Assembly (NCBI GenBank): GCA_023159155.1 | Contig: JAJNNX010000046.1 | Span: 124,001 to 188,000 of the forward strand | Reading direction: 5' to 3' | Source: Ustulina deusta | Taxonomy: Eukaryota; Ascomycota; Sordariomycetes; Xylariales; Xylariaceae | Length of the DNA: 64,000 nt | Shown: piece by piece, positions 1 to 11,681 of the stretch | Layout of the letters: each line of letters begins with the position of its first letter | Position numbering within the stretch: position 1 is the stretch's first letter | Position numbers and translations under genes: made by a program | Notes under the pieces: model-generated | Told to the model about the DNA's origin: nothing | What the model saw: the letters and a program-made list of their open reading frames with translations, nothing else | Database searches by the model: none

Positions 1-303
1 TTGTAATTCCGTAGATCAACACTTTCGGTCAAACCCTCGCTTACACAAGGACACGGTGCTTATTTTGGTTGCAAAAATAGTCACCGCTTGTTCCATTGGG
101 AGAGCCTTACTGAGCGGGATAACTAAGAATGACGTTGCAACACCAGAGCTTGCTGATTATCGTGTTGGGGGCCGCTATCCGGTCACCAGTCAGCATAAAG
201 CCTCAAAGTAATGCATGGTACTTCGTCTATCCTAGTCTATCGACACCAACTGTTTAGTCATCTCCCTGGTATAGTCTAGGTAGTGTAGGTAGTTGTTCTC
301 ACC
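1..303. other. 3' flank of the GH7 gene; no gene seen
   Basis: No coding stretch with recognisable protein features is present. It is the downstream flank of the minus-strand cellulase gene and probably contains its 3' UTR. A few TAGGTAG-type motifs occur near 275-295. Confidence 0.5.
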
Positions 304-1622
304 CTAAGTCTCGGAGAACGTGGATCCGATTTCTCCCCACCGCATGTTGCTGAAGGTGACTTGAGGAGCTGGCTCGATGACTCTGATGTTCTTAGGATCA
401 CCTTCTGTCGCATTACAGGGGCCGGCACCATCGGCGCTGCCGTCGAGCCATTGCATAAAACCCCCCTCGTCCCACCACAGACTGAATGTTAGCACCATAC
501 CCCGGCTCAGCGACTCGCCAAAACCGGAAAGGGCTCCGAGTCTCATGAAATGACTGGCACCAGTTGCTTCGCAGTATTCATCGGTCTCGTAGTCGACTGC
601 CGGGACGCCTTCCTTGTCGATCACTTTGGCCTTAACGACCTTGCCGTCCTGTAAGTACAGCCGATTGATTCCGGCCAGAGTGCCGTTGGCATCTGTGGGG
701 AACTGAGTCACGACAGTAAACAGCTTCGTTGTGTCAACGTCGAAGTCCGCGCCCTCTCCGTAATACCCGGTCTGGTTCAATCGGTACGTGTTCCAACCGC
801 AACCGTTCTTGTCGCACACACCTTCTGCGGCGCATTCATCCCCGGCACAGAGGTATGGGCCTGTCTGGTTACAGGGGTGAGGAGCAATTTGAGTTGATCG
901 AGCATTGGCCTCCCAGATGTCCATCTCATTGCAGCAAGCACCCTTTTCACCGACATTTCCCTACGAGCTTATTGTCAGTCACACAGCGTAAGCAACTGAG
1001 GGGGAACAACAGGACAACTCACGATGCCATTGATAAATGGAGTGACATAACACTGGGCATCGCAGTAGCCAGTTCCCCATGTCGCACCACCCGGGTTAAG
1101 GTCACTCTTGCCACCGTCTTCTAGCATCTCGCCCATGTAAAGGGCGCTGTTCATGCCACATGGGAGATGCGTCGCATCGATGTCGAAAGATATCTCTTGT
1201 CCGGCAAGCTTCAACATCTCGTACTTGTCTTTCGCTTCGTTAAGCAAGTATATCCGAGGAGACACAACGTTGCCATTGACGATCTGTTCCATGTGTAATT
1301 CGTCATCCTTAGTTGTGACACCGACGGTGCTATAATCCTGGATACTCTCCATCACACAGTTCTTCGCGCAGTCTTCCTCAGTCGGGCAAGCTGTAGGATC
1401 TGGGCCGTTCCCCCAGTTACCGCAGCTCGCTCCACTGTTGGCTTGATGGACCCCGTGTGAGGATGAATCCAACACAAGGTAGTTGGTCGCCTCTTTACAT
1501 CCATCTGCATTTGTGCATCTGTATGTTATGACCTTGGGGTGGTTATCGGCCTCACCAACAGGCGTTTGTGCCGCGGAAAGACCCAAGAGGGCAAAGCTTA
1601 GTAAGAAGTTCTTCCTAGCCAT
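304..1622 (-). CDS. Secreted GH7 endo-beta-1,4-glucanase (no CBM1)
   Basis: This is a two-exon gene: exon 1 is 1023-1622 and exon 2 is 304-960, with a 62-base GT-AG intron at 961-1022. The joined protein has 418 residues. It opens with a signal peptide (MARKNFLLSFALLGLSAAQ). The GH7 catalytic block EMDIWEAN spans the splice-proximal part of exon 2 and supplies the nucleophile Glu212, the assisting Asp214 and the acid/base Glu217. The Cys-rich GTGYCDAQC and GACCNEMD blocks and the ending VTFSNMRWGEIGSTF are typical of the family. The protein hydrolyses internal beta-1,4 bonds of cellulose outside the cell. The length, the GACCNEMDIWEAN context and the lack of the longer tunnel loops favour an endoglucanase over a cellobiohydrolase (family knowledge). 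It stops right after the catalytic domain, with no linker and no cellulose-binding module. The GH7 assignment is firm; the endo mode is inferred. Confidence 0.95.
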
Positions 1623-1720
1623 TATGAATAGCTACTTTTCCCCTTCGAAGAATACGTGGGAAATCGACATGAGATATAGTGAGAGAGTAATTATTGCGCA
1701 ATAGTCCTTCCCCAAGCTCG

Positions 1721-1734
1721 AACTATATATAGAG
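1721..1734 (-). promoter_or_regulatory. Putative TATA box of the GH7 gene
   Basis: A TATATATA run lies about 100 bases upstream of the GH7 ATG on the minus strand. This is a usual distance in fungal genes with short leaders. Only the motif and its position support it. Confidence 0.45.
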
Positions 1735-3195
1735 TTGTTCACGATACCCATATCGATCTTCACGGACAATTTTTTGGTTCTCCACCTTCCCAACTTCGAC
1801 TCGTTCCGCAAGCCAAGTGACGGCATTCATTTATTAATGACGATCTGATGCGGTCTTATTCTTCCAAGGCGATAAGGCCTGTTTTGACGTGTGGAGTATT
1901 CCCCTCCGACACGGCCGACGTGGAAGAGTGGCCCGGCATCCCGGCATGGTAAGGAGCAGGCTATTTGCCACCTCGTGTACGTTGCCGGCTTTAAATGGGG
2001 TTAGGCTGGAGCTTGCGGCACCCCGCTTACGTTTCATCTTGAGTAGGTAAGGTGGTATTGGCATACCAAGAACGCCGTCCCTAGTGACTAGCCGACAGAT
2101 CCAAGATGGTAAGTTGGCAGCAATGTGCGGTAATTATGCAGATGATGCCGACGTTTCTGCGTCTAATCTACCACGGGTTCAACACACGTAAATAGTGGGA
2201 GCTGCTATAACTGTATAGAATTGCTGTTCATAAAGAGCGATCTGAATCAACTCATCCGAACACCTCTGCTGACAGTGTGCTTCCTTGCTTGACCTACAAA
2301 CATACTCTGACTTGGAAACCCAGTTTGCTGTCCTTCCAAGCATCTATCATCTGTTGAATAGGTGTATTAATGAATAAATCTCCCTTCTGTGAGCAAGCCA
2401 CAAGGCTTCAGGCATCCAAGAATTGTTGACATTGTATCTCAACCTAACCCTATTGAAATTGCGCGAATCCATCATCCATGGAGAGAGCTAGTCGGGACTT
2501 GCTTGTCTTTTCTAATCTGCCCATGCTCAGGACTGCCTCCATGATTGAATAGAATTGTTCTTTTGGTATCACTACGGAATCCCCCCACCCATGGTACGGG
2601 TTGGGGGACACTCGCTATTATCGGAGATATGCGAAAGGATGTTGTCCCTTATCCTGGCCGGCGTATGATAGTCTCATCTCCCCGCATCCGAGTAGGATCG
2701 TGGGGAAGCCGACGTGGGGAAATCACAAATGCCGAGTTAGTATTATGGGGATGAGCACTGCCAGTGAAGGCATGTGGCACTTATCTAGTAATTACGGTTC
2801 TTTACACAAAGTTTCTTCATCTCAAAGGCTCAACTCATTTCTATTTCATGATTATTAGCTTGCAACGTAGCTGCGTAGTTGGTCATCCTAGGAATTTCAT
2901 GTAAGCTCTCTCTCTCTCTCTCTCTCTCTTTTCCCCAGTTCTAATCTACTTATTCTTTGCTGGTATTATGTATACGATCCTTTGAGTGTAAATTTCGAGT
3001 TGTCATGGGGCGGGGGAATCGACGTGAAGTCCTAGCTCCAATCCTCTCCGCACCTGTTACTTATGAGATTTCCTAGTTAATTTCCAACAAAACGCCATTC
3101 TGGTTGACTTAGAACTATTTGGTAACAAGGGGAACCGGCTTGAAGTCTTTCTGACAACATCCCTTGTGCTTATAATTTTGCAGAGTGACTAAGAC
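1735..3195. other. Divergent intergenic region between GH7 and MFS genes
   Basis: No protein-like reading frame is recognised. The region must hold the divergent promoters of the cellulase (minus) and the MFS permease (plus). A (CT)n tract of about 20 bases sits near 2909-2928, in the likely MFS promoter or leader. Candidate carbon-repressor motifs near 2680-2725 are listed separately. Confidence 0.5.
2680..2725 (+). promoter_or_regulatory. Cluster of CreA-like GTGGGG/CCCCGC motifs
   Basis: Within about 45 bases there is one CCCCGC and two GTGGGG hexamers, the two GTGGGG copies about 15 bases apart. A further GCGGGG occurs near 3008. These match the SYGGRG consensus of the fungal carbon catabolite repressor CreA/Cre1. 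Closely paired sites are considered functional in known promoters. The cluster lies between a cellulase and a nutrient permease, so a carbon-control role is plausible. This is motif evidence only; such hexamers also arise by chance. Confidence 0.35.
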
Positions 3196-5138
3196 ATGGT
3201 TAGCAACATGGCAAAATCTGATGATATTGGACCTGCCTCGGCAGTTCATGATGAGTCTACAGACGCTTCCCCGGTACCCAAGGGTATTGCGGTGCGGGAT
3301 CTAGACGTCGCCATGGCTTTATTCGACTCGGCGGAGCAAATTCATGAACCCCTCGATCCAGTTGAAGAACGGAAACTCGTGCGAAAGGTGAGCGGGAACC
3401 AACAATTCTCTATCATAAGCTGCTGACTGACGCTCTGGTACAATAGATTGATTTCATGATTCTTCCATACCTTGCTGTTTGCTACGCGTTCTTCTACATT
3501 GATAAAACGACCCTATCCTATGCAGGTCAGTCCAATCCGAGCTTTTCCTCTCTTGTGTCTTCTTAACATTGCATAGCAATTTTCGGAATCCGGGGAGACC
3601 TCGATTTACAAGGCTCGGACTATAGCTGGCTAAGTTCGGTGTTCTACTTTGGTTTTCTGTTTTGGGCGTTCCCTACAAATTTTTTGATGCAGCGCTTGCC
3701 AATTGGTACTTATACCCTCTTCCATGGTTAAAAAGATGCTCTAACAACAAACAGGAAAATATTTAGGTGTTAATATTTTCCTTTGGGGTGTGTAGTTCCA
3801 TTCGTATCCCCGGGCCTTACTAACACTTTCGAGGATTTTTCCTAATGCTTCAAGCGGCTGCGAAGAATTTTGGTCAGTTACTTGCTTTTCGATTCCTGGC
3901 CGGCGCCGCAGAAGCTTGTTCCGATCCTTCATTTATGTTGATCACGTCAATGTGGTATACAAGAAAGCAACAACCAGTCCGCATTGGTTTGTGGTACACC
4001 GCAAATGGGTTTGGAATCGCTCTGGGTGGGTTGCTTGGCTACGGTGAGCCATTCCACGCATCCAGGACCGGTCGTAGCTAATCGAGGCATTAGCGATTGG
4101 TAATATCAAAGGCGCTCTCCCGTCTTGGAAGTATGAGTTTCTGATCGTAGGGGCTCTATGCTCCGCTTGGGGAATTGTTATGTTCATCTTCCTGCCTGAC
4201 TCTCCGGTGACAGCGAAGAGTCTCTCGAGGGCTGAAAAACGCATGACAGTCCAGCGCTTGAGGGAAAACCAGACCGGAATTGAAAACAAGCACGTCAAAA
4301 TGTATCAGGTCAAGGAAGCATTCTTTGACATCAAGAGTTATCTCTTCTTCCTTGTTGGCGTCGTCGGAAACGTTCCTAACGGCGGCATATCTAACTTCGG
4401 CACATTAATCATTCAGGGGTTTGGGTTCAGTCAGCTGGGCACAACGCTCTTACAAATCCCTTACGGATTTCTGATCGCGATTAGCATTCTGGTATGCGTT
4501 TACCTCAATAATCGGTTCGTGAACCGACGTTGCATGTTCATTCTAATATTTTTGATACCCAATATCGCTGGCGCATTTGGTCTTCGATATATTGGCACGG
4601 AGCAGCAAGCCGGTCGACTAATTTCCTATTACCTGACCGGGCCGTACAATGCCGCGTTCGTTATGATCCTTTCTCTCCAAACTGCAAATACCTCCGGCCA
4701 TACTAAAAAGGTCGTTACCAATGCGGTCTTGTTTCTTGGATATTGCACTGGTAATGGTAAGTTACCCACCCTCGTGATGCGCACATACGAATTGAAGATG
4801 ATGCTTATAGATTGATAGTACGTTGATCACTCGAACTATTCGAAAACTTTTAATTAGCACGATACCATGCTAACAAACTTCCATAGATTGTTGGCCCTTT
4901 TTTCTACTTGACCAGCCAGGCACCTTACTATGAGCTTGGAATCTGGTCGATGATTGTCTCCCATCTTATTGAAGTGCTTATTGTAATCGCATTCTGGTTC
5001 CTTCTGAGAGCTGAGAATTATCGTAGAGATAAGATTCAGGCTGCTATAGAGGGCGGACTTGACGGCCGGGACTTGGACACCACTGCATTTGCCGATATGA
5101 CCGACAGGGAAAATCTGAATTTTAGGTACATTTATTAG
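3196..5138 (+). CDS. MFS permease, allantoate/nicotinate (Dal5/Tna1-like) family
   Basis: The gene has at least seven exons: 3196-3387, 3447-3525, 3577-3705, 3755-3787, 3834-4043, 4094-4756 and 4887-5138. The protein has about 520 residues. The N-terminus is hydrophilic. The first transmembrane segment carries the family-typical YIDKTTLSYA, and GIRGDLDLQGSDYSWLSSVFYFG follows in pieces across the exons. RFLAGAAEACSDPSFMLITSMWY is another clear block of the anion:cation symporter family, and the C-terminal half ends QAPYYELGIWSMIVSHLIE. The family imports allantoate, nicotinate, vitamins or organic anions by proton symport at the plasma membrane; the substrate here is unknown. The junction between 4756 and 4887 is odd. 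The strong GTAAGT donor and CATAG acceptor are one base out of frame. A frame-keeping solution needs a small extra exon at 4798-4817 between two introns (the second donor is GTACGT). This may be a real microexon or a sign of decay. Confidence 0.85.
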
Positions 5139-6315
5139 GTGTAGGGAAGCATTCTAAAATACATGTCGTGGCCGGCCATTGCAAGCATAGGTTGGCTAGT
5201 GTCAGCAATGAAAAGAACGCATGTCTTGCATAATTCTCCTGTGGGCGATCGCTAATAATAAGAGACAACATGCTTTCTTCATAGCATGCAGTGCTATGAC
5301 ACGAAGTTTTGAATCAAGACAGCGGGGTCTCGACAACTGCTTGCTGCGGTGATATTAACAATATATCGGTATGAACAAGCGTAAGAAATGTGAATTAAAG
5401 AGACATCCTACCCGGCCGAGTTTTTGGGGGCCAATGTCAAGATCAAGGGCAGAAAGGGCCAATAGATAAGGGAGCAAGAAGAGTGCCGCCTTCAGACTAG
5501 GTATCTCTATATATGGGTGTAGGCTTAATAGTAGGCCTACAGTATAGTGCCTATCTACCCCAATTACTGGTATAAATCAAACAGATGCTGTAGAGATTAT
5601 GGCGGCGAACGCCGGAGTTACTGAAAATTGTGAAGGGAAAACTCTGCCAGTCAAGGCAGCTAGCCGGATATTGGTACAAACGAGACATTACTGAAAGTAT
5701 GTACCCTAGGATGTTTCAGTTACTTCAGAGCATTTCAATTTATGGCTGCGACTGGTGCTTTTGAATTAGCTGATCAGCGTGACTGAAGCATGGGCCCGAT
5801 AGCTGTTCTGGCTACTGAGATATGAGTGCCTGCACAGAACATTCCTTCTAGGTTTCTAGACATAGCCAAATATACTCAACCAGCGGCTTTGGCCCTATAT
5901 ACATTCTAGACAGCGACCACAAGTCAGACGATCTTTCACCAGTAGGGGGTGCCATAGCTATATCGGCGTCGCACCAACAAATATGATAACTGACAAGGAG
6001 TATTAATTTCGCACAGCCTACTGGTTACCTACCTACGCGTGTCTACCAAATCGTTTGCTCCTTATTTTATCCAATTATGACCCGCCATTTGTCTTGCTAA
6101 CAGCTATCGTTGTAAAAACCATCCATCACTCCCGCACGACGGACGGAGCCCCGCGACTAGGCTGCAATCCTCGAGGTAAGGCTCCGACAACACTTCACTG
6201 ACCGGGGAATAGAATCCCAATCCTGCCAATACCCTGAGATTTACATCTAGTATCAGTGGTTGTCCGCATCGAATTTTCAAATCCCTCATATCCTTCTCGA
6301 GCTAGCGAAAACATC
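5139..6315. other. Intergenic; no gene seen
   Basis: No reading frame with recognisable features. It separates the MFS gene from the SET gene and should contain the terminator of the first and the promoter of the second. No clear repeats were noticed. Confidence 0.5.
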
Positions 6316-8691
6316 ATGGAGATCCCAGGGGACAATCAGATTAGCTACATGCTCCAGCAAACCGTCGCTGCTGCAGAACGAGCGAATCTCCGACGAGGAC
6401 AAATTCCAACAGACCATCCACGTCCGCAGGCTATTATTGACCAATTCATGAGGCAACTTTTTAGCGCCCAACTAGCGCAGGCCAAAGAGGACACGATTAT
6501 GCTCAAAACAACCCAAGTTCCATCTGCTTATACTCCTAGTGTGCGTATGATGGATGATCTCGCGCCTATGGCCATCTCACAAATGGAGCTTCAGAAACAC
6601 CACCGAGGAAAGAAAGTCACACTTCGAGTCATGACTCCACCAGACACTATGAATGCTATCATGGCCATTGTCGAAGATGAAGAAGGTACTGCGGTGCTTC
6701 TTCAGCTGTATCATCAACCGAAACCCCCAGAAGTCGACCCACAAGAAATACTACGCCCAAACATGGTCTTGATCGTGAAAGAACCGTTTTTCAAGAGCGC
6801 GGCAGACGGAGCATATAACCTTAGGGTTGATCATCTCAGCGATGTTGCCTGGTTGCAAGACACCGACCTACGCATTCCTCCGAAGTGGAGAGAGAAACCA
6901 TCGAAGAGTGAGGCATCCGCAGTGATACGTGGACGAGGCAACGTCGCCGTGAAGAGCAAACAATGGGGCAAAGCAGAAAATTTGTAAGTTTCGTATTATC
7001 TTGAGCGCAGGCGAAGGCTTCACACCGTATTCAGGCTCCGATAACTTTAGTCTATTGCTAGAGGAACACTTGCTGATTTCTTGCCAAGATACTCACACGC
7101 ATTGCGCGCTGCTAAAACGCCAGATGAAAAACTATTCGCCTACCTCAATCGTTCTTTGGTATACCTCCAACTAGGCCGTCCTGAGAAAGCTCTGGATGAC
7201 GCTTTAGCTGCTACTCAGGGTGGGCAGCCAACCGAAAAGGGGTTCTTTCGGGAAGCCAGAGCCCTCTATGAACTTGGCAAATTTTCAGAAAGCCTCGAAA
7301 AGTGGCGCGTGTTTACTGAATCATATCCACAGAATGAAGATGCTCATACAGAGTTTCGACGAGCCGAGAAACGAGTCCAAGAAGCACAAACAGGGGAATA
7401 CGATTTCGCCTTCATGTATAAACAAGCCGAAAGAACCCCTCCCATTATCGATTGTGCAACATACAAGGGACCAGTCGCTGTACGAAAATCCAATGGACGT
7501 GGCTCTGGGCTGTTCGTGACCAAGCCTGTGAAAGCTGGGGATCTTCTCCTCTGCGAAAAGGCCTTTGCGTATTGCTACGCTGACAAGGATGATTTAATCG
7601 GTCGCAAGAACATGAGCCTGCTAATACAGTTAGATACGAAGAGATCGAAGTTCGGCGGCCAAGCACAGCTCCTAACGCAAATTGTCCAGAAGCTGTACCA
7701 TTCCCCTCAAGTCTCGGAAGAGTTTAAAGCTCTCCACCACGGAGATTACACGCCTGTTACAGTTCGTAACGTCGATGGGCAGCCAGTGGTTGATACGTGA
7801 GTTGCCTTACACCAGCGTGAACGATGATCTCGTTAACGTTGAAGCAGTTTCCTCGTGGATAGAATAATTAGCATTAACTCTTTCGGTGCTCCTCGGACTT
7901 GTCATGGCGCACATATATTCGCTGGACAAAAGCCGAACGAGGACGACCAAACCACTTGTGGTGTCTGGCTATTAGCCTCCCGTATCAATCACGATTGCCT
8001 GGGGAACTGCCGGAGGTCCTTCATCGGAGATATGCAGATCGTGCGCGCATGTCAAGACATCCCGGCCGATACAGAGCTGAGCTTCGCATACCGAAACTTT
8101 AACCAGCGGACAACCTACGAGGAAACTCAGAAGGTGATAAGCAATTGGGGGTTCGTTTGCGGCTGCTTATGGTGTCTCGATCGCAAGTCGACAACGAAGA
8201 AGACGCTTTCAACGCGCAACATCCTGCTGGAGAATATTGATGCGGCATTGAAGACCGCCATAGGAAGCACAATTGTGGACCTGAAGCTTCTTGAAAAGAT
8301 CCGAAGGCTCCTTGGACAGGCCGACAAGACATACCCAACGAGACACAGAGCTCTCCGTCTAGAACTGTGGGATGGATACTTGACCCTAGGTTTTGCGCTT
8401 ATCTCACTCAACCAGCCAAGTGATGGAATTGAGGCGGTAATCAAAGGACTCGAAGCTCTTGGATACGACATTATCGCTTGCCCGCCTCGAGGTGGCGGGA
8501 CGCAACTCGAAATCAGGAGATGGGGTCATGTTGAGAATGCCTGCGTCCGAGCATTCCTGCATCTGTATGGAGCCTACAAGTTGATCGCACCGGAGCTATG
8601 TCCAAAAGCCAAAGAGTATGCCAAGATCACCTACAGCATTTGCACCGGAACGGACGTGACGATTGGTACTGTCTTCCCTGGTCTCGTGTAG
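6316..8691 (+). CDS. TPR-SET domain protein lysine methyltransferase (SMYD-like)
   Basis: Three exons (6316-6983, 7089-7796, 7848-8691) give a 739-residue protein. I chose the ATG at 6316 (MEIPGDNQ) because the frame upstream offers only a GTG. The N-terminal 200 residues are a helical/beta region of unknown role. Tetratricopeptide repeats follow at about 215-330 (for example AYLNRSLVYLQLGRPEKALDD). A SET domain starts near 354 with RKSNGRGSGLFVTKPVKAGD. It contains the cofactor-binding signature RINHDC near 504, the SFAYR strand, and a post-SET zinc motif CGCLWC near 563. SET proteins of this build transfer methyl groups from S-adenosylmethionine to lysines of histones or other proteins, in nucleus or cytosol. 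A MYND finger was not seen. The target cannot be predicted. The two intron junctions keep the reading frame exactly. Confidence 0.88.
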
Positions 8692-9663
8692 ATAGAACGG
8701 ATGTCAGTCTGAGATGAGACGTGGTAGTTTAGTCAAAATTTTGTCATGTTGGATTATGTTCTCCGCCACTTGTGCCTGTAAGGACGAAAGCAGACCTGTA
8801 TAACTTGTAACTACTGAGTTTGGTGGAAATTAGCCTGCTTCGCCTTTTCTCAGGGACCCTATAGATTGTTCAAGATGAGATTATTACGGCATAGATGTCC
8901 ATATTTCGATAATGCCCTTCGTCTCTAACACTGCAGCGAGAGAACTCGGTGGAGTTGAAAATGCGAAGGAATACATATAAATATTCAACGTAGATTTGGA
9001 CAACGTGTTTAGTTCCACCACTTTCAATTTGTACACATGTAGATAATAACGTGGCCGTTGCATGGTGGATTGATAGGCAAGTTTCAAATAGATTAGGTGT
9101 TTCGACGACGACGACGACGACGAACCTGGGAAGGACAAAACGCCAGATTGGGGGTCAACGGAATAATATCGTGGTAGGCCAGAAGTGGGTTATGAGTAGT
9201 TCGCCTAGAAGAGCCAAGCAACAGCGCTTACTGTGTGTCTGGTGGAATGGCTTGTCATAACAGCCCTGCAATTAAGTGGACACAGGTGACGGCGAATAGA
9301 CTGAAGATAAGCACAGCATTAACAACACAATATAGCCGAAGATAGGATATAATATAACGGTCATGGTCAGCTGGAATGCTATTTTCAAAACATCTAAGTA
9401 TGAGTTTCACTCTCCCCCTATCTCTCGTGCCGAAATGACCTAGGTATTAGGCACTCATCGGGACCACTTCCTTAGTAAGCTGACATTCAAGTGGCCCCAT
9501 CAAACTGAGAACCGCATGTGTGGTGTTACGTTTTGTCCTTCCGTAGCAGAATCTATTAAATAGTGAAGTCTGTTGGAAACGACAAGAAGGAAACTCTGAT
9601 GTTCAAGTCCAGAGCAGAGCATCATTTTCAAGCGCCACATACTCTCCACAGCAGCCCACTATT
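8692..9663. other. Intergenic with a short CGA tract; no gene seen
   Basis: No supported gene. A perfect (CGA)n/(GAC)n tract of about 20 bases lies at 9103-9123. The short frames crossing it have no family signature. The right part is the promoter of the FAD monooxygenase. Confidence 0.5.
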
Positions 9664-11681
9664 ATGGCTTGCATTAAGACGGATGTTCTAATTGTTGGGG
9701 CTGGGCCTGCAGGAGCTAGTTTGGGATGCTTTCTAACTCAATATGGTGAGTACCACTTTAGCTTCACCTTCTGGTGCAGAGACTGATCGGGAACTACTAG
9801 GTGTGACAGGACTCATTATTAGCAAGGCATCTTCAACAGCCAGAACACCTCGAGCTCACTATACTAGCAATGCAACGTTTGGTGGGCCTTAAAATCGAAT
9901 CGTTCAAAATCTACGTACATATTCTAACATTCACGATACAGAATGTCTCCGAGATGCTGGTCTGGAGCCTGAATGTCGGCATGTTGCCACTTCAAAGGAG
10001 CTCATCAAGTTCTATCGTTTCTGCCATACGATGGCGGGGAAAGAGCTGTCAAGATCGTATTATGCGGGAAACGATCCCAAAAGAGAGGTCAGCCAATACA
10101 TCTATGAAACTCGGAGTTATTAATAACTGATGAACGTAGGGGGAATATAAAATAGCATCGCCTTGTGAGCAAGCAGACCTTCCTCAGTCTACTTTAGAGC
10201 CAATCTTGCTTCGGGTAGCGACGCAGAATGGATTTAAGCTTCGATGGGACTACGAGTTCCTCACGTACAGCGAAGACGTAGAGACGGGAAAGATCCATTC
10301 GGTTATCAAAGATGTACTCTCTGGTGAGGTGTTAACCGTCATATCAAATTCCCTTTGTGGTGCGGACGGCGCAAGAAGCGTTGTTGCCCGTGAACTTCAA
10401 CTCCCGTTCCATGACACGCCAGGTGGGGGTTTGGCGTTGAATGTCTGGTTTGAAGCCGATTTAGTATGTTGTCCGACTATTCTACAAGCTAAGAGAAGAT
10501 CACAGGCTAACTTGTGCCTATCTCAGAGCCATTTGATGGCACACTCTCCCGGATTGATACACATGTTGATAAACCCCGACAAACCACAGCCAGATTACTG
10601 CACTATAGCAATTACTCGCCAAGTTAAGCCCTTCTCCGAATGGGTAATCAGTATGCTCGCCAAGCCAGGCGTCACTGAGGTGATTGCTAGTGAGGGAGAG
10701 ATTATTGAACATGTCAAGGATCTCATCGGAGATGCTTCCATCGAAGTCAAGGTGAAGAGCATGTCAACCTGGTCAATCAAAGATTGCTATGCAGAGCAAT
10801 ACACTCGCGGAAATGTCTTTTGCCTTGGAGACGCCGTCCATAGGCACCCGCCTTTCAACGGGCTAGGGTCCAACACGTGCATCCAGGATGCATATAATCT
10901 TGCATGGAAAATTGGATATGTACGAAAAGGGCTAGCTTCTCCCTCACTTCTAGAGTCATTCAACGCAGAGAGGCAACCGGTCGGAAGAGCTGTTGTCAGG
11001 CGTACCAACAAAACGGGGAACATCCACGCGCAGCTCTTCTCCCTGATGGGTGTGTTCGAGCCAGATTTAAACAAGAAGCGCAAGATTCTTGATCGACTTG
11101 AAGAAGACACTGAAGAGGGCGCGGAAATGAGGGCCGCGTTTCAACGTATCATTGAGAATCTCGATTCCGAGCGCCATGGATTCGGAGTCGAAATGAATCA
11201 GTTCTACAAATCCCAGGCCGTATGGGCTGACGATGAACCAAGCCCACCTCCCTGCTTCCCTAATCCCGAAGAGGTCGATCTTCATTATTTGGAGAGCACC
11301 TATCCCGGTTTTCGTCTTCCCCACGCTTGGCTTCGGGCTTCACAGGCAACACCAAGCGATCCCATGATCTCAACTCACGATCTAGCAGGCAAAGGTCACT
11401 TCACGATATTTACCGGGATCGGCGGAAAGGCCAGATGGGTTCACGGGGCGGACAGAGTACGTAAAGATCTGTCAGTGGAGATCCCAGTGTATAGCATAGG
11501 AGGGGAAGACTACCGCGATGTCTTCTACGACTGGTCCAGGAAGAAAGGCATTAGTGAAAAGGGGGCAATTCTGGTTCGACCGGATCGTTTCGTCGCTTGG
11601 AGATCGAATGCTGACGGGCAAGACTCTGAAGATTGTGGAGATAAACTTGTAAAAGTCATATCCCATATCTTGGGCCGATGA
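9664..11681 (+). CDS. FAD-dependent monooxygenase, phenol/2,4-dichlorophenol hydroxylase-like
   Basis: Five exons (9664-9745, 9801-9881, 9942-10087, 10140-10463, 10527-11681) give 595 residues. Every junction preserves frame; the last intron (63 bases, GTATGT...CTCAG) is frame-neutral and could be mistaken for coding. The Rossmann FAD site VLIVGAGPAGAS is at residues 8-19. RTPRAHYTSN and the second FAD motif GDAVHRHPPFNGLGSN are present, followed by DAYNLAWKIGYVRKG. The C-terminal 150 residues fit the thioredoxin-like domain of the phenol-2-monooxygenase family. The enzyme would use NAD(P)H and oxygen to hydroxylate a phenolic ring. Close relatives are often annotated as 2,4-dichlorophenol 6-monooxygenase, but the true substrate is unknown. 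No signal peptide is seen, so it is probably cytosolic. The neighbours do not form a clear catabolic cluster. Confidence 0.88.
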
